Part shown: positions 30,094 to 39,143 of the stretch, in pieces
Position numbering within the stretch: the first letter of the stretch is position 1
Layout of the letters: the number at the start of each line of letters is the position of its first letter
From: Leptolyngbya sp. CCY15150
GTDB taxonomy: Bacteria > Cyanobacteriota > Cyanobacteriia > RECH01
Length of the DNA: 64,000 bases
Direction: 5' to 3'
NCBI RefSeq assembly: GCF_016888135.1
Contig: NZ_JACSWB010000174.1
Span: 62,001-126,000, forward strand
Made by a program: the position numbers and the translations under genes
The notes under the pieces: model-generated
What the model was told of the DNA's origin: nothing
The model's database searches: none
What the model saw: the letters and a program-made list of their open reading frames with translations, nothing else

Positions 30094-30121
30094 GATACAT
30101 TTTTTTACATTTTCCTACATT
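30094..30121. promoter_or_regulatory. 10-bp-phased TACATT array, HLR1-like (RpaB-type) site
   Basis: GATACATT-tt-TTTACATT-tt-CCTACATT: TACATT at 30096, 30106 and 30116, an exact 10-bp period. The middle unit matches the HLR1 half-site (G/T)TTACA(T/A)(T/A), and the 8-plus-2 spacing is that of HLR1; the outer units deviate. It lies 36 bases upstream of the cytochrome ATG on the opposite strand. Confidence 0.5.
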
Positions 30122-30311
30122 CTCCAAGATTTAGACACCAAGGTTGACCTGCGTTTCAGTTTTTTCAGACCTTATTCCAAACCTGAGTAGGACAAACCCC
30201 AGCCCCAACAAGATGCTGTTCGCCCGGCTGCCATCCGCAACCTTCCGTCAGCGCTTTGAAGGTAGTCTTATCCCCCACGTTGATTGACCAAGAGATTTGG
30301 ATCCGAATGCT

Positions 30312-30713
30312 ATGAAATTGTTTAAGTTCGCCAGTTTACTTCTAGGTGCATCCTTAGTAGGGTTGGGAGGTGCCATGGTGATCACCAATCCCGGACAAGA
30401 GGCCTATGAAGACTATGCCACCCAGCAACTCACTCTCTACCTCGAAACCCGTAGTGATGAGATCTGCCAAGACACCCCTGGTTTTTTGCAAGACCTGCTG
30501 CAGGATCAATGTGGCACGCTCTTGCGATCGCTCCTAGACAGCAACCAAAACCAAGTTCGCCAGATCATCTCCAGAAGCACAGAGCGCCAAAACTTCTACG
30601 TGCTCAGCATTTATAAGACCAATCTCCAAATACACGACATGCTGCCGTCGTACTATGTGGAGTCGGTGGGCGTGTTTCAAAATTTCTACATTTACACCGC
30701 AGAGCAACGCTAG
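30312..30713 (+). CDS. DUF4359-like membrane-anchored protein
   Basis: Small protein of 133 residues from ATG 30312. An N-terminal hydrophobic segment (about 5-25) ending MVITNPGQEAYEDYATQQL is typical of DUF4359, as is the later FYVLSIYKTNL...GVFQNFYIY. It is probably anchored in the membrane with its C-terminal part outside the cytoplasm. Two cysteines (ICQDTPGF...DQCGTLL) could form a disulfide. Function unknown. A TTG five codons upstream is less likely as start. Confidence 0.72.
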   Translation: MKLFKFASLLLGASLVGLGGAMVITNPGQEAYEDYATQQLTLYLETRSDEICQDTPGFLQDLLQDQCGTLLRSLLDSNQNQVRQIISRSTERQNFYVLSIYKTNLQIHDMLPSYYVESVGVFQNFYIYTAEQR

Positions 30714-30970
30714 AATGCCGGTTGGAAATTGCCGCATCAAATCATCGCCAAACAATGCCGGCGACTCCTGTTGATTCAGGCTGACGGCGGTGGAAGTCTC
30801 ATGGTAATCTCGTAGATGGCAAGCTGAACATATTGCAAGCCTCCGGTGTTGTCATGTTGCAGTCATCTTCAGCAGCATGTTGCCGGGCCAGGTTTGTCCA
30901 TGGCTTTTAACCTGTCTTTGTCTGAAGTTCACGTCAACATTTAGCAGAACCTTTAGGAGCGATCGCAGTA

Positions 30971-31348
30971 ATGGGTTTTATACAGAAGATTTTTGGCGGC
31001 ATCTTTGCGTTTTTGGGCGGCATTCTCAAGATCTTTGGCATTGGTAAGTCGGCTTATTACATGGAAGCAGAGTCTACCCCCAAACCTGCAGCCTCCTCCA
31101 AGCCAGCCCCAGAGGCTGCACCTGCACCAACATCACCTTCCCCAGAAGCTGCTGCACCCAAGCCAGCCCCAGCACCAGTGGCTATGTCTCCTGCGCCGGC
31201 TACTCTCAGTAAACCCAATCCATCTCCTGTCCTCGAAAACTTTGCAACGAAGTTTTCGACCTCACCTAGCACCAAGCGTCGTCGTCCCGGCCCCAGCCTC
31301 ACTCCCTTTATGGATATGGCCCGCCGCGTCAAAACCCCCACTGCTTAG
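30971..31348 (+). CDS. Small Ala/Pro-linker protein, function unknown
   Basis: A 125-residue protein in three parts: an amphipathic, glycine-bearing N-terminal helix (MGFIQKIFGGIFAFLGGIL, suited to lie on or in a membrane), a low-complexity Ala/Pro/Ser linker (about 38-85), and a basic C-terminal motif KRRRPGPSLTPFMDMAR. The conserved ends with a variable linker suggest a tether between membrane and a partner; this is inference. AGGAG lies 11 bases upstream of the ATG. A hairpin with a T-rich tail follows about 90 bases after the stop. Confidence 0.75.
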   Translation: MGFIQKIFGGIFAFLGGILKIFGIGKSAYYMEAESTPKPAASSKPAPEAAPAPTSPSPEAAAPKPAPAPVAMSPAPATLSKPNPSPVLENFATKFSTSPSTKRRRPGPSLTPFMDMARRVKTPTA

Positions 31349-31436
31349 GCTACAGATTCTCTAGTAGGCTCTCAGGATGACGTGCTCAACGGTTCTCATT
31401 GTTCACGTGGGTAGCTGAGCTAGCAAGACCCTTCAC

Positions 31437-31475
31437 AACATCTCTCATCCAACCGGGTGGGAGATGTTTGTTAGA
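31437..31475 (+). terminator. Terminator after the Ala/Pro protein gene
   Basis: AACATCTC (31437-31444) pairs with GAGATGTT (31461-31468), and inner bases ATCC/GGGT extend the stem. TTTGTTAG follows. Confidence 0.6.
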
Positions 31476-31498
31476 GGGGCTATGACCTGCTAGATAGG

Positions 31499-32146
31499 CT
31501 ATGAACGGACAGCAACAGCTTCGCTCGAAAAGACCAGCTCATCTAAGGTGAACTGCCCGTTAAACGCGTGGAACACGATGCGAGTAATAGCTTGACCTCG
31601 CACGCTTAACTGAAGATTGGGCGGATACACCGATGTAGCATCTAGTAAGTTTGCGCTAGGAATCTCAGACTTAGCAACCAATTGATCCGCCGCATTATAG
31701 GCAGACAGCGCCAGTTGGCGTGAACTGGTGACAAATCCACTCACGTAGCTAACAGGACGATGGAACTGTACCCCAATCCAGCTACTGTGGGGTGCGCCGG
31801 TTAAGACCGTCTTGCCGGCACGGGTAGGAAAAGCAGGATTGGATGGATGAAGAGCGATCGCATTTTTAAACACAATTCCCCAAGCGTCAAACTGACGTTC
31901 TACACGCTCAAAGCACTGTAGATCTTCCATATCCAACCGCACACAAACCGGCGGATTATCCTGAGCCCGGGGTAGTAAGATAGCAGAGGTAGGTGACAGT
32001 TGGGGCAACAGGGATGTCTGTTTCGCCAACAACGAGGGTGATCGAAGGGGCAGCTCTGGGGCCGCGCGGTTAAGAAACTTAGCGGAAGAGGAAGGAATCA
32101 TGAGGGCTGGTTGCAAATGCATATAAGGAGCATGACCCAAACACAT
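31499..32146 (-). CDS. Conserved-looking beta-rich protein, function unknown
   Basis: Not recognised as a named family. The first 60 residues are low in conservation features; from LDMEDLQCFERVERQFDAWGI onward the chain alternates short strands in a pattern like a jelly-roll carbohydrate-binding domain: GIVFKNAIALHPSNPAFP, IGVQFHRPVSYVSGFVTSSR, FNGQFTLDELVF. No signal peptide or sorting tail is visible, which is unusual if it binds glycans outside the cell. Starts at ATG 32146, 32122 or 32101 are all possible; none has a clear Shine-Dalgarno site. It converges on the Ala/Pro protein gene. Confidence 0.6.
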   Translation of the reverse strand: MCLGHAPYMHLQPALMIPSSSAKFLNRAAPELPLRSPSLLAKQTSLLPQLSPTSAILLPRAQDNPPVCVRLDMEDLQCFERVERQFDAWGIVFKNAIALHPSNPAFPTRAGKTVLTGAPHSSWIGVQFHRPVSYVSGFVTSSRQLALSAYNAADQLVAKSEIPSANLLDATSVYPPNLQLSVRGQAITRIVFHAFNGQFTLDELVFSSEAVAVRS

Positions 32147-32775
32147 CTATGCACCACAGACGATGGATGGAGAGAGCAAGGTACCCTGAGTGACGTAGAT
32201 ACTCCCAGCGGGGAACGTTCTTCTTGCTACCTCAGTCATACTGTTGGGCAGTGAGCGTCAGTCATGCGTGAACACCTGATCTGTGCATCATCGCGTTGGA
32301 TGTGCGATACACCTGATAAAGACGACGTAGAATCCTATCGTGCAGTTGCAGACCCCTGATGGAGCGTAATCTTAACACGCGGTTCGTTGCTCCCGCCCCC
32401 TCTGTGCCGAATCATCCTTATGCCTAGTTTCTAGTGCCAATACCCAATCAAGATATCCCTGAGATATCCCTGAATAGTTGTGATCAACGATTGCTTCACC
32501 ACCAGGATCTCACCGATAGGATTGGAAGGATGGACGCTAGGGCAGTCCGCTGTTAACGCTGAGGGGTTTAACCCCCCACTAGCATTATTACTGATCTCGC
32601 CAAATCTGCAAAACTACGGTTATTTCCCATATTCGCTGGCTATTTTAAGACTCAAGCCTTGAAAACGACAGCATAGGTGCTCATGAGCCACATCTGGGAA
32701 GCATCAACCTAGTCAGAAATCATCATCAAAACTTCGTATAAGAGCGATAGATTTCACAAAAACATCATCTAAGCC
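32147..32775. other. Gene-free divergent region
   Basis: 629 bases without a supported gene. It contains an 11-bp direct repeat in tandem (AGATATCCCTG twice, 32451-32472) and a GGGGTTTAACCCC near-palindrome at about 32563-32577. Both flanking genes read outward, so promoters for both should lie here. Confidence 0.5.
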
Positions 32776-33507
32776 ATGAAAAGTCCGTTGAATGTCATTT
32801 GCCGTCTCCGCAATTCCACTAGCTTCACCCAAGCGCTAGGTAGCAGCCACAACACTTCACTTAAGAAAGATATCCGTCGAGGAATGGGACTCTGGATGTC
32901 TGTCACCACAGCCTTACTCTGGGTAGGCGGGGCATCGGTTGCGCCCTTACGTGCAGATCCGGAAGCCGGCTGGGGCGAATGGCAACGTCAAACACCTCAA
33001 ACCGAGACCAGCTTTGGCTCCGGCTTCTTCAACCAAGACCTCCGGCGCTTCGCTGCTTTTGAACAGGCCTGTCAGACTGCTCTAGGAGAGACTGCCCCAT
33101 CGATTGACTATTGGTTTCGGCTCAGCACCCTCGTCTCCCAATTAGGCACTGGACTGGTGGAGTATGGCTGTCGGGATGCAACCGGAGCATTTGTCCGCAC
33201 CACCACCATGACAGCGATCGCCACTCAGATTGAGCCGGTCGAGTGCCTGCAGGTCAATTCGCCCATTAGCAGTGGGCTGAATGTACGAGCTTGGCCCGGG
33301 GAGGCAGAGCAGATTGTGGGAGGTGTAGCCAATGGCACCCACCTGGATCCCGGAGGCTTTCCTGCAACCATCACCGAAGTCGATGGCCGCAACTGGGTGG
33401 CGATCGTTTCCCCCCTGACGGGATGGGTTTCTAATGGTCAGCCCGGCAGCGAGGGCAACTTGAGCCTTTGTTCCATTGATGGGTCAGCTCCACGCTCTCC
33501 AGGCTAG
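32776..33507 (+). CDS. Secreted SH3-domain protein
   Basis: Exported protein of 243 residues of unknown role. A long N-terminal extension leads to a hydrophobic signal segment (about 37-60) ending APLRA. The C-terminal half is a bacterial SH3 domain: SSGLNVRAWPGEAEQIVGGVANGT followed by WVAIVSPLTGWVSN. Such domains bind peptidoglycan or other wall ligands. ATG 32884 inside would give a standard 24-residue signal peptide. The last base pairs including the TAG stop belong to the CTAG end of an 86-bp repeat. Confidence 0.75.
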   Translation: MKSPLNVICRLRNSTSFTQALGSSHNTSLKKDIRRGMGLWMSVTTALLWVGGASVAPLRADPEAGWGEWQRQTPQTETSFGSGFFNQDLRRFAAFEQACQTALGETAPSIDYWFRLSTLVSQLGTGLVEYGCRDATGAFVRTTTMTAIATQIEPVECLQVNSPISSGLNVRAWPGEAEQIVGGVANGTHLDPGGFPATITEVDGRNWVAIVSPLTGWVSNGQPGSEGNLSLCSIDGSAPRSPG

Positions 33508-33589
33508 GCTCTGTTTTAAAACCTGCTAAACCCCTTGATCTTTCGTACGAGAGAATCAGGGTTTGGATGAGTTTTAAAACACTCCCTAG
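33504..33589. repeat. 86-bp palindromic element, copy 2 (inverted)
   Basis: Inverted relative to copy 1 at 29430-29515 and identical at 83 of 86 positions. Its first four bases, CTAG, overlap the TAG stop of the SH3 gene. The palindrome is centred on CGTACG at 33544-33549. Transcribed, it would fold into one long hairpin right after the stop codon. Confidence 0.92.
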
Positions 33590-33674
33590 GAGTTTGAGGC
33601 TACGGCATACGATCTATCTGAACGGTGGCTCTAGGGTAGCAACTAGCCCTAGGGGCATGAACGAACCCTTGATA

Positions 33675-35087
33675 TTAGGGTTGCTCCGAGGACGGTACAG
33701 GTTGGGCATGGGTTGCCGCTTGAATATCCGACTTGAGACGGGCAATCACGGTATCTGCATCCACCTGGCTCAGAATATCTTGCAGCACCGTGCTGGCCCC
33801 CTGAGGGCCCCAAGAACAGCCCTGTTCTAGATAAATTTGGGCGGCTTTACCCACTTGATAGGAACCATAGCCAGCGATCGCTGCCTGGGCTGCCGCCGCC
33901 GTACCGTAGGCTGCAAGACTACTACCACCATCCCATAGACTAGCCATGGCTGCCCCGCTCTTGCCCGCTCCCAACAGCACATTGGAGGCAAATTCCCCGA
34001 GTACTAAACGTCCACCGCTCCAGACGATAGCATTCAGCAACTTACCGGCTTCATAGCGAGTCATGGGTAGCCCGTAGAGGCGGGCCAAGGCGCGGATCAT
34101 CGCGAGGTCGGCGATCGCTCCTCCGGCAATATCCAATACGGCAATCGGGTTAAGCGCTACGGCCAACCCTTTCCACTTGGCAAAGCTCCAAATTAACTGT
34201 TCAGCATCAGCATCCCGCTGCGCCACAATGGTTTGAGCGATCGCCGCCTCGGTGAGTTCCGCCTGGCGCATGGCGTTCAAAGCCAGCAATGACTTGCCTT
34301 CTCGATTCAGGATCGCCAAGAGCCGCTGGGTCAAGGGCGTAATCTGGGCGGGTGGTGCTTCCCATTCTTGGGTGATGCGTCCGTCGGGCCATTCCACACG
34401 CACCTCCATAGGCGCTGGCTCGGCAGCCACGAGCACAACGTCGTCTAGGGTCAAATTGGGATCAGGGCAGTTCAGGTGACCGGAGTTCAGCCGCGCCCGA
34501 AGCTGTTGAAAAATCACGGTGCGATCGCGGTTGGGATACAGATCGGTTTTGTTGAAGACCACAATCAAGGGCTTGTGCGCCGCCAGCAGATCGTGCAGCG
34601 CTTGGTATTCCGTGCGGGTCATGTCCCCAGCGATCACAAACAAGATTAGGTCAGCCTGCTCAGCAATCTCGCGGGCCATATCCGCCCGAGCCTGACCGTC
34701 CACTTCATCCAAGCCCGGTGTATCAATCAGCTCAATCACGGCCTTGCCCATAGCCGTCTCCAGCGACCAAAAGACCGACCGCGGCCATTGGGTCACGCCA
34801 TGAATGGGCCCTGTGGGCAGCACCTTTTGACCAATCAGAGCATTTAACACCGCCGATTTACCACGACTGACCAGGCCAAACACCGCCACCCGGACGAGGT
34901 AGCCGTTCAGTTTATCCAAGGCACCGGCAAGCTGATCCAGCCTTGGCTTAAGGGCCGCCTGGAGTTCGGTAGAGGATCGCGATCGCCCCTGACGACCATA
35001 GCGATTCAGCAGTTGCCGCAGACTGGCGCGCGCCCGATTGAAGTGGGTGTCGGCAAGCTGGGGGCGAACTAAATCAGAGCGAGACAT
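33675..35087 (-). CDS. Membrane-associated GTPase with DUF697-like tail (A)
   Basis: Dynamin/Era-superfamily GTP-binding protein of about 470 residues. G1 GLVSRGKS (near residue 67), G3 DTPGLDEV and G4 NKTD are intact. The C-terminal half is helical and rich in Ala/Gly (GGAIADLAMIRALARLYGLPMTRYEA), as in DUF697 proteins, and probably associates with membrane. ATG 35096 and 35087 are both possible starts. It follows GTPase B on the same strand with about 20-30 bases between, and shares its layout, so the pair looks like an old duplication forming one operon. Function unknown. Confidence 0.82.
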   Translation of the reverse strand: MSRSDLVRPQLADTHFNRARASLRQLLNRYGRQGRSRSSTELQAALKPRLDQLAGALDKLNGYLVRVAVFGLVSRGKSAVLNALIGQKVLPTGPIHGVTQWPRSVFWSLETAMGKAVIELIDTPGLDEVDGQARADMAREIAEQADLILFVIAGDMTRTEYQALHDLLAAHKPLIVVFNKTDLYPNRDRTVIFQQLRARLNSGHLNCPDPNLTLDDVVLVAAEPAPMEVRVEWPDGRITQEWEAPPAQITPLTQRLLAILNREGKSLLALNAMRQAELTEAAIAQTIVAQRDADAEQLIWSFAKWKGLAVALNPIAVLDIAGGAIADLAMIRALARLYGLPMTRYEAGKLLNAIVWSGGRLVLGEFASNVLLGAGKSGAAMASLWDGGSSLAAYGTAAAAQAAIAGYGSYQVGKAAQIYLEQGCSWGPQGASTVLQDILSQVDADTVIARLKSDIQAATHAQPVPSSEQP

Positions 35088-35116
35088 AGGCAGCATCACC
35101 AAGTAATCGATCGGCC

Positions 35117-36571
35117 CTAGGCAGTGGGAGCAAGACGCCGCAAACCTTGATCCACCAAAGCCCGCACCTGGCCCAGCGGCTGCATCTGTTGGAAGACATC
35201 GTTCAGCCGTTGTTTGAGCGCCTCAGGCTGGAGCGAGAAGGGGGTGCGATCGCTGGGATCCACTATGCTCTGGGCTTGGAAATAGTCTACTAGGCTCAAG
35301 CCAGCCAATCGGGTTAGATAAGCAGCACTCATGCCCTGTAGCGCACCACCCGCGGCAAAGGTCAGAGCATGGGTTTTGAGCAGGGGAGCGATCGCCTGGG
35401 TGGACAGTTCCACCACGCCCATTTGCACCATCAGCTTGGCCATGGTTCCCGCCACCGCCTTAGCCTGCTCCATGGAGAAGGATTGCTGATACACCTTGCC
35501 CAAATCGAGCACCAACTGAGCATTCACCGCTGCTGTGGCCAGCAAATCAAGGCTCGGCACCGGATTGGCAAAAGCAGCAGCACCGGCAATCCACTGAGCT
35601 TGCTCAATCAAAGGCATGGCCCGTTGGCGGCGATAGCGATTCAGTTCCGCTAGGGTAGCTACGCGCACCTGATGCACCTGGCGGGCCACCGTAGCTAGTA
35701 CCAGCGATCGCCCTTGGGGGATCAGGGAGGTGAGAGTCTGGCTCAGACTAGCTAGATCAGCTTCGGACTGCTGCCACGATTCCTGCACCGTGCCATCCTC
35801 TAGATGCTTGCGTACCTTCATCGCGGCTGGATCGGCAGCGATCGCCACCACATCCGCCGACGGAACATAGGCCGCCACCCGTTGGCGCACCTGATGCAGC
35901 AGCAGCGATCGCTCATCCAAGGGATATTGGTCTTGCTTATTGAACGCCACCAGCACCCGTTGCCCAGCCGTCGCATAGCCGACCAGCGCTTGGTAGCTAG
36001 ACTCCGTCAAATCACCAGGGGTCACCAACAGCACCAGATCGGCATCCTTGAGCACCGATTCCGATTCCTCCAGAGCGATCGCTTGGGACGACACGTCGCT
36101 GATCGCTACCGCAGTTACATCGGTAGGCCAAGAGATCTTGGGTAACCATTGCTGGGTAAGCTGTTGGGCGATCGCCGTTTTGCCCACGGCAGCTTCCCCG
36201 ACAATCGCTAGGCGCAGCGTAGAACGATCCAGTTCACCCTGTAAGTGCTCCAGTTGCGATCGCAGATGATCGACGATGCCAGGGGTTGCAGCAGTCGCCT
36301 CCTGTTGAAGTTCCGCTTCAAGCTGATCGATCAGGGCGATCGCCGACTGAATCGCAGCTTCCACCGCCGGGCGATCCTTGGGTAGGGTAGTGGGTTCAAC
36401 AGCCGGACTGCGGCGATGGCGCATCCACCAAATGCCAGACCCAAGAGCGATCGCCCAGACCAGATTGTCTCCCAGCCCCACCACCGAGGCACCCAGGCTA
36501 TCAAGGAGCCAAATACTTGCGGTCAAGCCCAATCCACCAATCAAAATGGGGCGCTGCAACGTTATTGCCAT
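35117..36571 (-). CDS. Membrane-anchored GTPase with DUF697-like tail (B)
   Basis: Paralogue of the next gene downstream, 484 residues from ATG 36571. Unlike its partner it has N-terminal hydrophobic segments (about 6-45) that should anchor it in the membrane. G1 GEAAVGKT and G4 NKQD are present, but the G3 region lacks DxPG: the corresponding stretch reads SESVLKDADLVLLVTPGD. It may bind nucleotide without ordinary hydrolysis, acting with GTPase A. The C-terminal helical DUF697-like domain (about 320-480) matches the partner. A GTG nine codons upstream is a weaker start. Confidence 0.8.
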   Translation of the reverse strand: MAITLQRPILIGGLGLTASIWLLDSLGASVVGLGDNLVWAIALGSGIWWMRHRRSPAVEPTTLPKDRPAVEAAIQSAIALIDQLEAELQQEATAATPGIVDHLRSQLEHLQGELDRSTLRLAIVGEAAVGKTAIAQQLTQQWLPKISWPTDVTAVAISDVSSQAIALEESESVLKDADLVLLVTPGDLTESSYQALVGYATAGQRVLVAFNKQDQYPLDERSLLLHQVRQRVAAYVPSADVVAIAADPAAMKVRKHLEDGTVQESWQQSEADLASLSQTLTSLIPQGRSLVLATVARQVHQVRVATLAELNRYRRQRAMPLIEQAQWIAGAAAFANPVPSLDLLATAAVNAQLVLDLGKVYQQSFSMEQAKAVAGTMAKLMVQMGVVELSTQAIAPLLKTHALTFAAGGALQGMSAAYLTRLAGLSLVDYFQAQSIVDPSDRTPFSLQPEALKQRLNDVFQQMQPLGQVRALVDQGLRRLAPTA

Positions 36572-36822
36572 GCCAGTCTCACTTAATTCTGTCGTCACGT
36601 TAGAGGGATCGAAGCACTCGCTGATATCCTTGCTCTAAAGACCCAGTCAGGGATTGGTCAGGATGCAGGAGCTATGAGTCTCGTGACCCGGTTGTTCTCT
36701 TGGTGAACAACCACCCCAAAATTCTCGGGTGAATGCTTCAGTCCTACTTTATCCTATCGAGTCCTGACACAGTCCACCGGTGTGCCAAACACTCCATCAG
36801 GTCACAAACCATGGGGATCATC

Positions 36823-36859
36823 AAAAATCCCCGCCGCCAAAAAGGCAACAGGGATTTTT
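36823..36859 (-). terminator. Terminator of the initiator tRNA gene
   Basis: On the minus strand AAATCCCTGTTGCC pairs with GGCGGCGGGGATTT around TTTTT, followed by more T. It ends the transcript about 14 bases after the tRNA. Confidence 0.85.
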
Positions 36860-36872
36860 GAGTCTTACAAAG

Positions 36873-36949
<77 letters not shown>

Positions 36950-37358
36950 TCGCGTTTGTTTTTTTGTCACTCTATCGAGTATAGCAGAAGGTATCTCATC
37001 TGCGCAACAAATTTGTTTTGTGATCGCAATTCTCAGGTTGAACATCTTGCCCGAGCTTGCTAAGAACCGTTCGTAGGGTGCCAACGCTTCCGCCTTGACA
37101 CCTGTCTTGGTCGCTCCTGCGGCTGGGTCTGGGTGCAGGAGCAACCCTGGGAGCATTCCCACGCTCGCATAGGTCCCACGCTCGCACAGAAACGATATCG
37201 TCTAGCCCGAGCTTGGTGAAAACAGGCTGACGAGATGGGTTGCAAAAGCTGATGCTTGCGTTCCGGATCGGGTGAATTGGACAAGCTACTGATCAAAACG
37301 AGGATTGCTATTTTGCGATCGCGTCGGCAACCTAGACCTCGTCTCAAGCAACCGCGCC
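36950..37358. other. Gene-free stretch with a short direct repeat
   Basis: About 410 bases. TCCCACGCTCGCA occurs twice (37157-37169 and 37174-37186, period 17), within a GGGAGCATTCCCACGCT context that resembles dispersed cyanobacterial repeats. Several open frames here lack codon character and were not called. Confidence 0.5.
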
Positions 37359-38312
37359 CTACAGCATCGCTAGTTCGCCGATAATATCCAGCCGCTTGAA
37401 TGCACCAATGGTCATGTGAACATCCGACAAGGTCTCGGCGATCGCTGGCGTGATCCATCCCAGTTGCTTCAGCAGGTGAATGGCAACAGCATACTTAGCC
37501 CGCCGCGATCCATCCACACACTTGATCGCAAGCCCCATGCCTTCTCCGACCCGGGCAATGCATTGAACACCCTCCGCTCCCGATTTGCTGACGATTTCGC
37601 CTTCCGTCAAGCGCATCACCTCCGTATCAAACTGACCGGGGCCGGCAATCATCTCCGGATAGTGGGTCATGGCGCGAATAATTCGCTCCATATCCACGCT
37701 GCTGCCCGAGGCTAGCAGGGCATAGAGGGTAGCCATTTGCCGAAGCTGCATAAAGTAGGTGGGTGCGCCACAGTCATCATGGGCTCCGATGAATTCTTCT
37801 GCGGGCATCTGCAACAGATCAGCTACCTTTTCCAAGATCAGCCGCTGCACCGGATGGCTAGGCTGGAGATAGCTGCCTAGAGACCAATTGCGCTGCTTAC
37901 ACACCGCCAACATGCCCGCGTGCTTACCAGAGCAATTATGCTCCAGCGGGCTTTGCTTATCGGCAGGGATGGGGCATTGCAGAGCTGAGGGCTCCACATC
38001 ACAGCGCCATAAAATGTTGAAGGCTTGGCGCGCTTGCTCGATCGCCCCTTGATGGGAAGCGCAAATAATCGCCAAGTCGCGATCGTTGAGGTTGTAGGTT
38101 TCCAGCGTTCCCGTGGTGGTCACCGCTAGGGCCTGAAATGGCTTTAGGGCTGAGCGAATGAACGCCGCCGCCTCACCGCTACCAGCCAGGGACAGCATTC
38201 GCCCCCGCTCATCACAGACCACCGCTTGCACTTGGTGGGTTGATTCAACAATTCCTTCTCGCAAAAGCCGAACTTCGAGTTCTGCCGTTTGAGTGCGTTT
38301 TCCCCTAGTCAT
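37359..38312 (-). CDS. Asparaginase (AnsA/COG4448 family)
   Basis: Predicted L-asparaginase of the thermolabile Rhizobium-type family (not the ordinary bacterial type I/II fold), 317 residues from ATG 38312. Marks include ASHQGAIEQ, NCSGKHAGML (serine/lysine catalytic-site region), the metal-site-like HDDCGAPTY, and VSKSGAEGVQ. It would release ammonia from asparagine in the cytoplasm. A TTG six codons upstream is less likely. It follows the Ycf36 gene on the same strand after about 65 bases. Confidence 0.85.
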   Translation of the reverse strand: MTRGKRTQTAELEVRLLREGIVESTHQVQAVVCDERGRMLSLAGSGEAAAFIRSALKPFQALAVTTTGTLETYNLNDRDLAIICASHQGAIEQARQAFNILWRCDVEPSALQCPIPADKQSPLEHNCSGKHAGMLAVCKQRNWSLGSYLQPSHPVQRLILEKVADLLQMPAEEFIGAHDDCGAPTYFMQLRQMATLYALLASGSSVDMERIIRAMTHYPEMIAGPGQFDTEVMRLTEGEIVSKSGAEGVQCIARVGEGMGLAIKCVDGSRRAKYAVAIHLLKQLGWITPAIAETLSDVHMTIGAFKRLDIIGELAML

Positions 38313-38376
38313 GATTAGGCAATATCTCAACTAAACAGCGATCGCCCGTCAAACCCCAGAGTTGTACTTGCCTGGG

Positions 38377-38874
38377 CTAAAGCAAGCCCCATACTAAACT
38401 TTCCCCTAACCCCAAAAGCAGAAACAAACCAAAGGTTTGCTGCAAGCGCTGGAGAATAGGCTGAACTTCGTGGCTCACCAACAGGCGATCGCGGGTGACC
38501 ACCGTATCTGGCTTCGTCCAAAGCTGACCGTCATACCAGCCCGACTCTTCGTAGGAAATCGTCTGTTTGTGAAGGCGATCGCGAATATACATCCATCCTA
38601 AATACAGGCGGGCTAGGGTCAAAGCCGGAATAATACAGGCCCCGGTCGCCGCTGCCAGGAAAAACTGTAGCGGCACCTTGGCTGGCACAAAGCTGACCGC
38701 CGCCACGGGGCCAGCGATCGCCCAACTCAAAAGCCAGAGCACCACGATCGGCGCAATATAGCCCCGGAGGTTGCGAGTTCCCCAGCTATAGAACCACGAT
38801 GCTCGCAGCTCTTGGTACTCATTAATAGGTTGTTGTTCGTGAGGAACTGGACAGCGGGAAACAGGAGACTTCAT
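38377..38874 (-). CDS. ycf36: Ycf36 / CGLD27 (DUF1230) membrane protein
   Basis: Protein of 165 residues with the family opening CPVPHEQQPINEYQELRASWFYSW and the later YEESGWYDGQLWTKPD. Two or three hydrophobic segments (about 40-60, 68-92, 145-163) place it in a membrane. The family is limited to cyanobacteria and plastids; CGLD27 homologues of algae have been tied to iron homeostasis, but the biochemical role is not settled. ATG 38874 is the clear start. Confidence 0.88.
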   Translation of the reverse strand: MKSPVSRCPVPHEQQPINEYQELRASWFYSWGTRNLRGYIAPIVVLWLLSWAIAGPVAAVSFVPAKVPLQFFLAAATGACIIPALTLARLYLGWMYIRDRLHKQTISYEESGWYDGQLWTKPDTVVTRDRLLVSHEVQPILQRLQQTFGLFLLLGLGESLVWGLL

Positions 38875-39143
38875 TCGAAAAACAGGCGTAGTTAAGTGGC
38901 GGATGGGGATTGCTCCTGCCCCTAGTGTAAACCCCCCAAAGCATTCTGCTCAAAGGAACTTTGAGGGGTAGCCTATCGGTTGAAAAATGGGCATCACCAT
39001 CCGGTAAGATGACCTCCACAGACTAAGCCCATCTTTCACATCTTCCCTACACATTTTCAGCCCCTAGACTCTACACCGCACCATGAGTGTTCATGCTGAG
39101 GGTGTGCCCTAGGATGTTCAGCCTTGAACCTGTTGTGTCCAGG

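Noticed and set aside
29430-33589. Composite transposon
   Set aside because: The 86-bp elements carry no transposase and no target duplication surrounds the whole segment.
37157-37186. CRISPR-like repeat
   Set aside because: Only two 13-base copies at a 17-base period; no array.
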